Shown: piece by piece, positions 56,902 to 64,000 of the stretch
Position numbering within the stretch: position 1 is the stretch's first letter
Layout of the letters: each line of letters begins with the position of its first letter
Origin: an uncultured Candidatus Saccharibacteria bacterium
GTDB taxonomy: Bacteria > Patescibacteriota > Saccharimonadia > Saccharimonadales > Saccharimonadaceae
Assembly (NCBI GenBank): GCA_946222005.1
Contig: CAMIHP010000001.1
Coordinates: forward strand, 62,001 to 126,000
DNA: 64,000 nucleotides
Reading direction: 5' to 3'
Notes under the pieces: model-generated
Told to the model about the DNA's origin: nothing
What the model saw: the letters and a program-made list of their open reading frames with translations, nothing else
Database searches by the model: none
Program-made: the position numbers and the translations under genes

Positions 56902-57984
56902 ATGAGTCTATCTATCGGTATCGTTGGCCTGCCCAATGTTGGCAAGTCGACCCTTTTCAACGCCCTCACCAACAATGATATTTTGGCAGCCAACTACCCC
57001 TTTGCCACCATCGAGCCCAACACTGGCATTGTGCCTGTGCCCGATGAGCGCCTGAGCGTACTAGCTGATATGTACCACGCCGAGAAGGTCGTGCCGGCCA
57101 CGGTGACCTTTGTCGATATCGCCGGGCTAGTAGCTGGTGCTGCCAGTGGCGAGGGGCTCGGCAATAAGTTCCTCGCTCATATTCGCCAGTGCGATGCAAT
57201 CGTCCACATTGTCCGCGCCTTTGCAAATGACGATATCGTCCATGTCGATACCACCGTCGACCCGCAGCGCGATATCGATATCATCAACACCGAGCTCATG
57301 CTGGCAGACATCCAGACTATCGAGACCCGCCTGGCTCGCCTCGCTAAAGAGGCCAAGGCCAACCCCAAGGCGCGCAGCACCCTTGAGTATCTGCAGCAGC
57401 TGCGCGACGACCTTGCTGCCGGTACCCCTGTTCATCTGAACAAAAATATTATTCATGAGGCAATCGCCGACCTCCACCTCCTCACCGCCAAGCCAGTCAT
57501 CTACGTCTTTAATGTCGACGAAGCCACCCTTGCCAACGCTGAGGCCAAAGCCCACTTAGCGGCGCTAGCTCGTGGCAGCACAGCGCTCTTCATCTGTGCC
57601 ACACTAGAGGATGAGCTCAAGGGGCTCGACGCGAAGGATGCGCTGGAGCTCCTGGCAAGCTATGATGTGCCCGAGGCTGGCCTGACACAATTGATCCGGG
57701 CAGCGTACGATACGCTCGGCCTGCAGAGCTACCTCACCGCGGGCCCCAAGGAAGTGCACGCCTGGACGATCCACCAAGGCTGGACGGCACCACAAGCGGC
57801 TGGGGTCATCCACACCGACTTCGAGCGAGGCTTCATTGCGGCGCAGGTGGTGGATTATGATGACCTCGTGGCAGCAGGCTCCGAAGCCAAAGCGCGTGAA
57901 GCAGGCAAAATCCGCACCGAAGGCAAGGCCTATGTCATGCAGCCAGGCGATGTGGTGGAATTTCGATTTAATGTAAGCAAGTGA
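56902..57984 (+). CDS. ychF: YchF/OLA1-type ATPase
   Basis: 360 aa from the ATG at 56902 (TATACT 6 nt upstream; an earlier frame start at 56881 lies inside the promoter). YchF binds ribosomes and hydrolyses ATP/GTP. GLPNVGKSTLFNALT (G1), YPFATIEPN (G2), DIAGLVAGA (G3), NVDE (G4, in the altered form that favours ATP), and a C-terminal TGS domain ending FEQGDVVEFRFNV-like (QPGDVVEFRFNV). Complete and close to the 363 aa of E. coli. Own terminator at 58007-58039. Confidence 0.96.
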   Translation: MSLSIGIVGLPNVGKSTLFNALTNNDILAANYPFATIEPNTGIVPVPDERLSVLADMYHAEKVVPATVTFVDIAGLVAGAASGEGLGNKFLAHIRQCDAIVHIVRAFANDDIVHVDTTVDPQRDIDIINTELMLADIQTIETRLARLAKEAKANPKARSTLEYLQQLRDDLAAGTPVHLNKNIIHEAIADLHLLTAKPVIYVFNVDEATLANAEAKAHLAALARGSTALFICATLEDELKGLDAKDALELLASYDVPEAGLTQLIRAAYDTLGLQSYLTAGPKEVHAWTIHQGWTAPQAAGVIHTDFERGFIAAQVVDYDDLVAAGSEAKAREAGKIRTEGKAYVMQPGDVVEFRFNVSK

Positions 57985-58006
57985 TCCTAGCTAGGAAACA
58001 TAAGCA

Positions 58007-58039
58007 AACTCGCCATGAGCTTGTGGCGAGTTTTTGCAT
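58007..58039 (+). terminator. terminator of ychF
   Basis: AACTCGCCA-tgagct-TGTGGCGAGTT followed by TTTGC. Confidence 0.75.
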
Positions 58040-58093
58040 GGACTATTACTATAATCTTCTCAGAAGGTATAGCAAAGAGTACACTGGTGGTAT

Positions 58094-58726
58094 ATGTATC
58101 ATTATGTGCGGCGCATTGCCATACCGGTCATACTCGAGGTTATTTTCATCGTCTCGTGTTTTGTCCTGCCGCGGCACTTGTTTGTTTATAGTAATACAGC
58201 ATTTTTCGTGGCGCTGCTTGGCTACATTATCGCAACAAAAAGTATGAGTATGCACCAGTGGTATCGTGCGCTCGCTGGTGGGTGGCACTTTTGGCGGCAG
58301 GTAGTAATCACGCTGGTTTGCGCAGCAGGAGCATTTGGTGCGACGAGCCTGCTCGAGCAAGCCTTCCCTCACCTCGCCACAGGTGCCATTACAATGCCAG
58401 TCAAAACGGCAGGCGAATTGCTACTTTTTGCGCTCTCAACCATCGTTCTCCCCGCCATCGTAGAGGAGACAATTTTTCGCAAGCAAATGATCTGCCTAGC
58501 CAGTCGCACAGCGATCATCTGCACCACTTTGCTGAGTGCTATATTGTTTGCAGCAGAGCACTTCGTCGCACCGTGGGGTGTGCTGCTGGGCATGGTGTGG
58601 GCACTGCCATTTAGCCTAGCATACATCACGACGCGCAATATACATGTGCCAATGACGGCGCATGCCATCGCGAGCGTGCTCATCAATGGGCCGACGGTGG
58701 TGATGGCGCTATTTGTTGTGCTGTAA
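58094..58726 (+). CDS. CPBP-family intramembrane metalloprotease
   Basis: 210 aa, about six membrane helices. The three CPBP (Abi/Rce1-like) motifs are present: EETIFRK (EExxxR), FAAEHF (FxxxH) and HAIASVLINGP (HxxxN). Bacterial members cleave or process small membrane-associated peptides, sometimes giving bacteriocin immunity. TACACT and GGTGG lie before the ATG, giving a very short leader. Single gene after the ychF terminator. Confidence 0.88.
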   Translation: MYHYVRRIAIPVILEVIFIVSCFVLPRHLFVYSNTAFFVALLGYIIATKSMSMHQWYRALAGGWHFWRQVVITLVCAAGAFGATSLLEQAFPHLATGAITMPVKTAGELLLFALSTIVLPAIVEETIFRKQMICLASRTAIICTTLLSAILFAAEHFVAPWGVLLGMVWALPFSLAYITTRNIHVPMTAHAIASVLINGPTVVMALFVVL

Positions 58727-58904
58727 TGTGTTACTTGGATTTATATTTACTATATTATTCGCACTATCCTATTCTCTGCTTTTTCAGAATCTGGCATAGG
58801 CAATTATTGAGTGCGATACGAAGCGGTATGCAAGGTCTTTGTTTATTATATATAACGATTCATACGGGCAGGTGGTATACAAAAGCCTAGATCGTATCCA
58901 TTCG

Positions 58905-58960
58905 AAGCACTCGCTGTCCTCACCGCTTCATTCGTTGGAGTGTGAAACTAGTTTTTCTCA
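58905..58960 (-). repeat. R2-like remnant
   Basis: TCCTCACCGCTTCATTCGTTGGAGTGTGAAACTAGT resembles the TCCTCACCACTTCATCCGATGGAGTGTGAAAAC edge of copy A but has lost the rest. The 330-nt gap between the CPBP gene and tlyA holds nothing else I can identify. Confidence 0.45.
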
Positions 58961-59056
58961 ATCTAAGAGTGTGGCCGGAGGTAGCCAGCCTTTATGTTAC
59001 TCTGCTGGAGAGAATAGCAAGAGGAGCTGCCAACGATGCTTGTTCTCAATGAGACG

Positions 59057-59785
59057 TTAGCGCTTTGTGCTTTTTTGCAATCGGTAAAACCGCTCTTGGT
59101 TGCCATGCGCGCCCTTCACGCTGCTATCGGCTTTGTCGATGATCACACACTGGGTGCGCACCCACTGCTCGAAGTCGCGCAGGATGGCGCGGCGCACGCT
59201 GTCATTTTTGACGATGCCACTGCGCGTAAGCTGCGCACGCTGCGCCTCAAACTGCGGCTTGACCATTGCGATGATGCTGGTGCGCGGACTGCTAATGTGT
59301 ACTAGGTGCGGCAGAATTTTGCGCAAGCTAATGAACGATACATCAATAACGATAATGTCTGGTGTGGTGGCCGGCACAAAATCGCGAATGTCGGTTTTTT
59401 CATGCAGCTCAATGCGCGGGTCGCCACGCAAGCTGGGGTGGAGCTGCTCCGTCCCCACATCCACCGCATACACTATGCGCGCACCATGCTGCAATGCATA
59501 GTCAGTAAAGCCGCCAGTGCTGCTACCAACATCAAGCACGATAGTATTATCAAACGAAATATTGAGCCGCTGTGCGACGCTGGCTAATTTGAGCCCCGCC
59601 CGCGACACATAGCGCTCGTGCGCCACCAGCTTTATCTGCGTCGACTCATCTACAAACATCCCCGGCTTGTGCGCCACCGCACCATCCACCAATACCTTGC
59701 CAAGGCGAATCCAATTTTCGGCCGCTGAGCGCGTTGCTGCGTGGCCACGCGCCACCATTGCTTTGTCTAGTCGTTGTTTTTGCAT
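59057..59785 (-). CDS. tlyA: TlyA-type rRNA 2'-O-methyltransferase
   Basis: 242 aa from the ATG at 59785. N-terminal S4 RNA-binding domain (MQKQRLDKAMVARGHAATRS), linker, then a FtsJ-like methyltransferase: LDVGSSTGGFTDYALQ (SAM binding), then DIIVIDVSFISLRKILP and MVKPQFEA, which supply the K-D-K-E type catalytic residues. In mycobacteria TlyA methylates 16S and 23S rRNA at cytidine 2'-OH. TATAAT (59792-59797) is 6 nt before the ATG, so leaderless. Confidence 0.93.
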   Translation of the reverse strand: MQKQRLDKAMVARGHAATRSAAENWIRLGKVLVDGAVAHKPGMFVDESTQIKLVAHERYVSRAGLKLASVAQRLNISFDNTIVLDVGSSTGGFTDYALQHGARIVYAVDVGTEQLHPSLRGDPRIELHEKTDIRDFVPATTPDIIVIDVSFISLRKILPHLVHISSPRTSIIAMVKPQFEAQRAQLTRSGIVKNDSVRRAILRDFEQWVRTQCVIIDKADSSVKGAHGNQERFYRLQKSTKR

Positions 59786-59803
59786 ATCCTTATTATACTG
59801 CAC

Positions 59804-61451
59804 GAGTGGATAGATATTTAGTTGGTGTGAAGCTAACAGACCTGCTGCATTTTTACACGATGCATGAGGCTATAGAGCATGATAATGATGAGATTGGATG
59901 AGACTGCTGCGCGCGGATATACTGCTTGCTTCCGTCATGTTTCAAATTTTGATGATGAAGAAAATCCGCTTTGTTCTTTGCGCGCTATTGCAGCTTTTAT
60001 ATTAATAACTCACTCAAACTATCGCGCACTGCAGCATGCTATTTTTCATTCGCACACGTTGCCGAAAGCGATCAGGATATTCAAGACACAAGACAGCTCA
60101 GCCAGACATATAGTATATATAACAAAAATTGAGTGGACACCGTGATAGCAAAATATCTTGCTCGTATGGCTGCGCAACATTACTAACGAGCTGCATATTC
60201 ATGCTCCCGCAAAAGCGCTATATGTAGCAAAACGCGACGCCACTGCAGCAGATGCTTCGCATAGCGAGCCCACTCGCCTGAACAAAAAATTAATTTTTGG
60301 CAGCATCACATTTTTGCAAGCCAAGGGTGAGTATTTGTGTATGCTACATGGTATATTTCGCATCCTCGCTGCACATAGACAAGCCACGATGTATCGCGCG
60401 ATATTTTACGCTTATACACTTTTTGCAAAAATTGCATGAGCCATCTATAAGCAATTCTAGCTGCTATAATATGCAATTCATTTTTGCACAAATCTACAAA
60501 CGATGATTATTTTTATCATCAGCCATTCGTGCGTGCAGTCTATACTTCGCAGCAACATATCGCCTTGCTATGTTTCGCCCAACCTGCAAAAAATCAAAAA
60601 TGAAACACTCTCCAGCCAGCCACAACAAGCGTGTACAAAAAAGCAAAATCAAAAATTCTCAAACTCAAAAAATAGACGCGTCGCACAATGATCACATTTT
60701 TTATCACGCAGCAACAGCTCCACGCATCATGTTGCTAGCAGCATTTTTTTACGCGAGTGTGCTCAAGCCAAACGCGTAGCTTCGCAGCTACACAACAAAA
60801 AATTGTGTTCATTATTTTTAAAATACTTATGTTTACTTTGGTACGTTTTGTATTATGCCCTATTGCTATAAGCGTTATTATATTGCTAAAGTTAAGTGCG
60901 CGTCTGTAACGAAAATTTATTCATTTATGCTTATGGTTACTGTGTTTATCCTGGGTGCAAGCATACGTGTGTGCGCTCCATGCCGCACGAGACAATCGTT
61001 GCGCTTACTACATCGTTGTTATGCTCACTATACCCCTCCAGCTATCGTGGTGTTGTTTGTACATCACGATACCTACGCCTTTGTGTTGTGCACATGTCAT
61101 CGTTTTGCCTAATCGCTGTACTTCCTACCACGCTCATTATTCGAACGTTCGCCCGGTATTCCCTGTTCATATTCTGTATTTTTTACAATGCCTTGTATAT
61201 TTTGGCATCATCTTCGTCGCAGAGAGCTCTGTCGCATTCTCTACAATGATATCTCGATCCTATCGAGCTTGACGACAAGCCTCATGTGTTGGTTATTACA
61301 ACATTATTTACACCCTTTTTCTTGCACGTATCATTCAGCAAAAAAACACAGCGCACCCATAAGCTTGTGCTCAAAATTGGCAAATAATCGTCTCTCCTCT
61401 ACGTTGTTTTTATCACATCTCTAGGATACTCCAACCTGAGCATCACACGGC
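59804..61451. other. 1.6-kb AT-rich region without a recognisable gene
   Basis: Short frames exist (e.g. near 59879-60145 and 60158-60439) but none has a known domain, SD, promoter or the base composition of neighbouring genes; I see no RNA signature and no R1 or R2 copy. It may be a degraded gene region. Confidence 0.4.
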
Positions 61452-61483
61452 ACAAAAATACACCGCTTTTCGCGGTGTATATG
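61452..61483 (-). terminator. terminator of efp
   Basis: On the minus strand ATACACCGC-gaaaa-GCGGTGTAT is followed by TTTTGTG; about 70 nt after the efp stop. Confidence 0.8.
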
Positions 61484-61554
61484 TGCTATCCCTACTTTCC
61501 CCTCACTTTTGCGCGTCAACGCGATGAGAGCGGCTCTCACGAGCTCTCAGGGCA

Positions 61555-62115
61555 CTATTTCTTGCGCTCGCGGTACTCTCCGCTTGCTGTATCGACAGAA
61601 ATAACGTCGCCCGTCTTAATGAAGGCCGGCACCTTCACTACCAGGCCCGTCTCCAGCGTTGCATCTTTGAGCACGCTGCTGGTTGTGTCGCCTTTTACAA
61701 CATCTTCAGTGTAGGTGACTTGGAGGTAGAGATTCTTGGGTAGCTCGACATTGATCACTTTACCATCGAAGAACTGCAAGCTTAGTGTATCCCCCTCCTT
61801 CAAGTAGTCCTTAGCGCTGTCGACAAGATCTGCAGCAAGCTCAAACTGCTCAAAGCTGGTTGGTTCCATAAAATAGAACGTATCACCATCATTATAGAGG
61901 TACTGCACGCTCTGCGTCGATACCTCGGCGGGCTCAATCTTGTCTTGCCCCTTGAAGGTCTTGGGCAGCACGCTACCATCGATCAAGTTCTTCAGCCGCA
62001 CATTCACAATTGAGCCGCCTCGGCCCATTACCTTCTGATTATAGTCCACAACTCGATACGGCTTGCCATCGAGCTGCACAATCACGCCTTTTTTTAGGTC
62101 AGTTGGTTGGTACAT
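61555..62115 (-). CDS. efp: elongation factor P with Arg at the tip
   Basis: 186 aa from the ATG at 62115 (AGGAGATAGGTG upstream). EF-P rescues ribosomes stalled at proline runs. Three beta-barrel domains; the EF-P signature is in the C-terminal part (KVPAFIKTGDVISVDTASGEYRERKK). The tip loop reads VMGRGGS, so residue 32 is Arg, not the Lys that is lysylated in E. coli or modified in Bacillus. Arg32 is rhamnosylated by EarP in some bacteria, but no such enzyme is encoded in this window. It follows rpsF-ssb-rpsR. Confidence 0.95.
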   Translation of the reverse strand: MYQPTDLKKGVIVQLDGKPYRVVDYNQKVMGRGGSIVNVRLKNLIDGSVLPKTFKGQDKIEPAEVSTQSVQYLYNDGDTFYFMEPTSFEQFELAADLVDSAKDYLKEGDTLSLQFFDGKVINVELPKNLYLQVTYTEDVVKGDTTSSVLKDATLETGLVVKVPAFIKTGDVISVDTASGEYRERKK

Positions 62116-62197
62116 CACCTATCTCCTGTTTAGTAGTTGCTGCTTCGTTCGAAACATCCGCCAGCGCAGTCACAGAGGTACTGCGCTGAAAAAGCTC

Positions 62198-62398
62198 CTA
62201 ACCTTGCGCCACAAATGGTAGCAACGCCAAGTGGCGAGCCCGCTTCACCGCTACGGCGAGTTGTCGTTGTTGTTTATCCGACAACCCTGTGCGACTGCGT
62301 GGCTCGATCTGCCCATAAATATTAATGAACTTTTGCAATGTCTTTGCATCTTTGTAGTCAAAATAGACCGGTGTGTCCTTGCGCATGCGCTTGGCCAT
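62198..62398 (-). CDS. rpsR: 30S ribosomal protein S18
   Basis: 66 aa, slightly short for S18. [19 protein letters not shown] and the [25 protein letters not shown] signature are typical. No N-terminal cysteines, so the zinc-free form. Third gene of rpsF-ssb-rpsR; SD AAGGAG before the ATG. Confidence 0.96.
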   Translation of the reverse strand: MAKRMRKDTPVYFDYKDAKTLQKFINIYGQIEPRSRTGLSDKQQRQLAVAVKRARHLALLPFVAQG

Positions 62399-62422
62399 TA
62401 TTTGTTCTCCTTTAGTATGTTG

Positions 62423-62872
62423 TTAAAATGGTATTTCTGATAGGTCAATTGGCTTGTCGTCGATGTCTTCGATGACAACATCCTGGCTGCTACCACTGTT
62501 AGTTGGCACTGCAGCCGGTGTTGTATTTCCGTCAGCACGTCCACCACCAACGAAGGTGAAGTCCTCTACTGTTACTTCTACAACAGAGCGCTTGTTGCCG
62601 TCCTTATCGTCGTAGCTGCGCTGGTCGAGGCGACCACTGACGAGCAGTGGGCTACCCTTCTTTACATATTGTGCAATGGTTTCGCCAGTCCGCCCCCAGG
62701 CTACACAGTTAATGAAGCTGGTTTGGTCTTGGTTTTGGCCATTTTGGTTGCGCCATGTGCGAGTAACCGCTAGTGTAAAATTCGCAACGTTCTGCCCACT
62801 TGCTGTGGTGCGCACCTCTATATCGCGCGTCAAATTGCCCATCAAAATAACTTTGCTAAATCCTCGAGCCAT
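62423..62872 (-). CDS. ssb: single-stranded DNA-binding protein
   Basis: 149 aa. OB fold at residues 1-110 (KVILMGNLTRDIEVRTTASG ... FINCVAWGRTGETIAQYVKKG), a short Gly/Thr/Ser linker, and the acidic partner-binding tip ending DLSEIPF, close to the usual DDDIPF. The tail binds replication and repair enzymes. Located between rpsF and rpsR, the classical arrangement. Confidence 0.96.
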   Translation of the reverse strand: MARGFSKVILMGNLTRDIEVRTTASGQNVANFTLAVTRTWRNQNGQNQDQTSFINCVAWGRTGETIAQYVKKGSPLLVSGRLDQRSYDDKDGNKRSVVEVTVEDFTFVGGGRADGNTTPAAVPTNSGSSQDVVIEDIDDKPIDLSEIPF

Positions 62873-62920
62873 ACATCCTCCTCGATTCTTTACTGTGGTT
62901 ATTAGTTTTTGTGGTAATTT

Positions 62921-63265
62921 TTACTCTTCTGTCTGGCGGCTAGCTTCGCGCGCTTTGGCCTCTGCCATCAGCTTGCGGCCCTTCTCGTCCACCTTGACGA
63001 GCAAGTAGCGGATCACATCATCAGAAATATTCAGCGCATTGCTGATCTTTAGCGGCGCATCAGCAGGCAGCGCCACCTCAAAGTAGACATACACCGCAAA
63101 GTCTTCCTTCTTAATACTATACTGCAGCTTTTTCTTGCCCCAGTTGTCTTCGCTGGTAATAGAGCCACCAGCACCGAGCACCAGCTCACGTACTTTAGCA
63201 AGTGGCGCCTCAAGGTTCGATTCTAGATCTGGCCGAATCAAAACCGTTAGTTCATATTGTTTCAT
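62921..63265 (-). CDS. rpsF: 30S ribosomal protein S6
   Basis: 114 aa from the ATG at 63265 (AAAGGAGG 7 nt upstream). MKQYELTVLIRPDLES at the N-terminus, then NWGKKKLQYSIKKEDFAVYVYFEV and DDVIRYLLVKVDEKG, the S6 pattern, with a longer acidic tail. First gene of rpsF-ssb-rpsR(-efp). Upstream are TAGACT, 17 nt, TATAAT near 63335-63365. Confidence 0.96.
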   Translation of the reverse strand: MKQYELTVLIRPDLESNLEAPLAKVRELVLGAGGSITSEDNWGKKKLQYSIKKEDFAVYVYFEVALPADAPLKISNALNISDDVIRYLLVKVDEKGRKLMAEAKAREASRQTEE

Positions 63266-63369
63266 ATGTAAACCTCCTTTGGAATCCATATGGATGTTTA
63301 TCCGGACGATAAACTTAGGTTAATAACGCATTATATTATACGCGAGACAGCACGCAAAGTCTAGCGAGG

Positions 63370-64000
63370 TACAGGGGTGCAGCGGTATTGTACTTTTTGC
63401 TTTTTCATTTTTTGTATTTATCTTGGCTCTACTCTATACACAGCTATTTATATTATTAGGTGCACACCCATGCTTCTCTCCCCACACGCTCGCCCATCCT
63501 GCCATAAGCCAGCTAGCAGTGCAGTATAATCATATACTTCTCTGACATTTTCAAAAACGATAATTATAATATAGTGCTATAATTCGCTTGCTTCGCCCTG
63601 CCGCTATACATAATATATGATGCCTATATACTATTATGTATAAGCACACAAGAATACCTTTTGAGCTCTATCACATTTATAAAACATCATTTATTATAAG
63701 TCAAAATGTGAAAAAATGAACCACCCTTACTTGTCGTGTATATACTACCTTGTCTTTCGCTCTTTTAGCTTTTTTGATGCTGCGATGTAACTACAAAAAA
63801 TATCGAGCCAGTTTTCGCTTGTGCTTATTTCACTATTGCTTCTGCCGTAAGCGAAGTATCGCTCCGCTACTTTTTCGTGCATTTTTGCCAGAGCCACCCA
63901 TGGCGCTCCGTGGCTCTATCGTCCCCATCTCATTTTTGCACATTGCTTGCATAGAGCCAGCTGCCCTACCTTCATACATCGCACATTTGCACCAATACTT
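63370..64000. other. AT-rich end of window, no recognisable gene
   Basis: About 630 nt without a supported coding sequence, RNA or repeat copy. Runs of alternating T/A-rich sequence and short imperfect palindromes only. Confidence 0.4.

Overview
The window is chromosomal DNA of a Candidatus Saccharibacteria (TM7, CPR/Patescibacteria) bacterium. The 16S gene (minus strand, about 5327-6802) carries the lineage-typical sequences around CTGGGCGTAAAGAGTTGC and the CATAAAGGAATTGACGGGGA region. The 23S gene, a type IV pilus (T4P) locus with a large secreted partner and short operons also fit. TGA is used as a normal stop (e.g. miaA), so the code is standard, unlike Gracilibacteria/SR1.

Layout. 0-7 kb: rRNA genes on the minus strand, split into self-contained units: 16S with its own promoter, processing stem and terminator; a tRNA-Ala/Ile/Val trio with its own promoter and terminator; 23S-5S with its own promoter. 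A small membrane-protein gene runs in the opposite direction between 16S and the tRNAs. 7-14.4 kb: gyrB-gyrA-DUF212 and three membrane-protein genes, two of them tandem paralogues. 14.4-20.6 kb: tmRNA, comM, a deoxyribosyltransferase-like gene, infC-rpmI-rplT (infC starts with AUC) and rnpB. 20.6-24.7 kb: M50 protease, rpmB, an MFS-ArsR pair with palindromic operators. 23.4-28.6 kb: a six-gene operon (thrS, HAD nucleotidase, ATL, miaA, HTH protein, MBL-like protein) behind a T-box riboswitch. 28.6-36.4 kb: tRNAs, HxlR regulator, glycosyltransferase, ndk, Nudix, XerC/D recombinase.

36.4-56.5 kb is the T4P region: PilX-like protein and three minor pseudopilins, prepilin peptidase, major pilin, SurA/PpiC-like foldase, then pilM-N-O-(small membrane protein)-pilB-pilT-pilC and an 804-aa secreted protein. 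Both an extension ATPase (PilB) and a retraction ATPase (PilT) are present, so the pilus is probably retractile; for an epibiont this is a likely host-contact machine. Two soluble proteins of unknown function in this region carry simple repeats at positions where slippage would alter expression (a C9 tract after the start codon; an (AG)6 tract between -35 and -10). 56.9-63.3 kb: ychF, a CPBP protease, tlyA, a gene desert, then efp and rpsF-ssb-rpsR.

Themes across the window: (i) many first genes have a -10 box only 6-8 nt before the start codon, implying leaderless mRNAs, while genes inside operons have Shine-Dalgarno sequences; (ii) two families of structured intergenic repeats. The first (R1, three copies) has a conserved core held between long arms that are complementary within each copy but unrelated between copies. 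I regard it as the best candidate for something undescribed.
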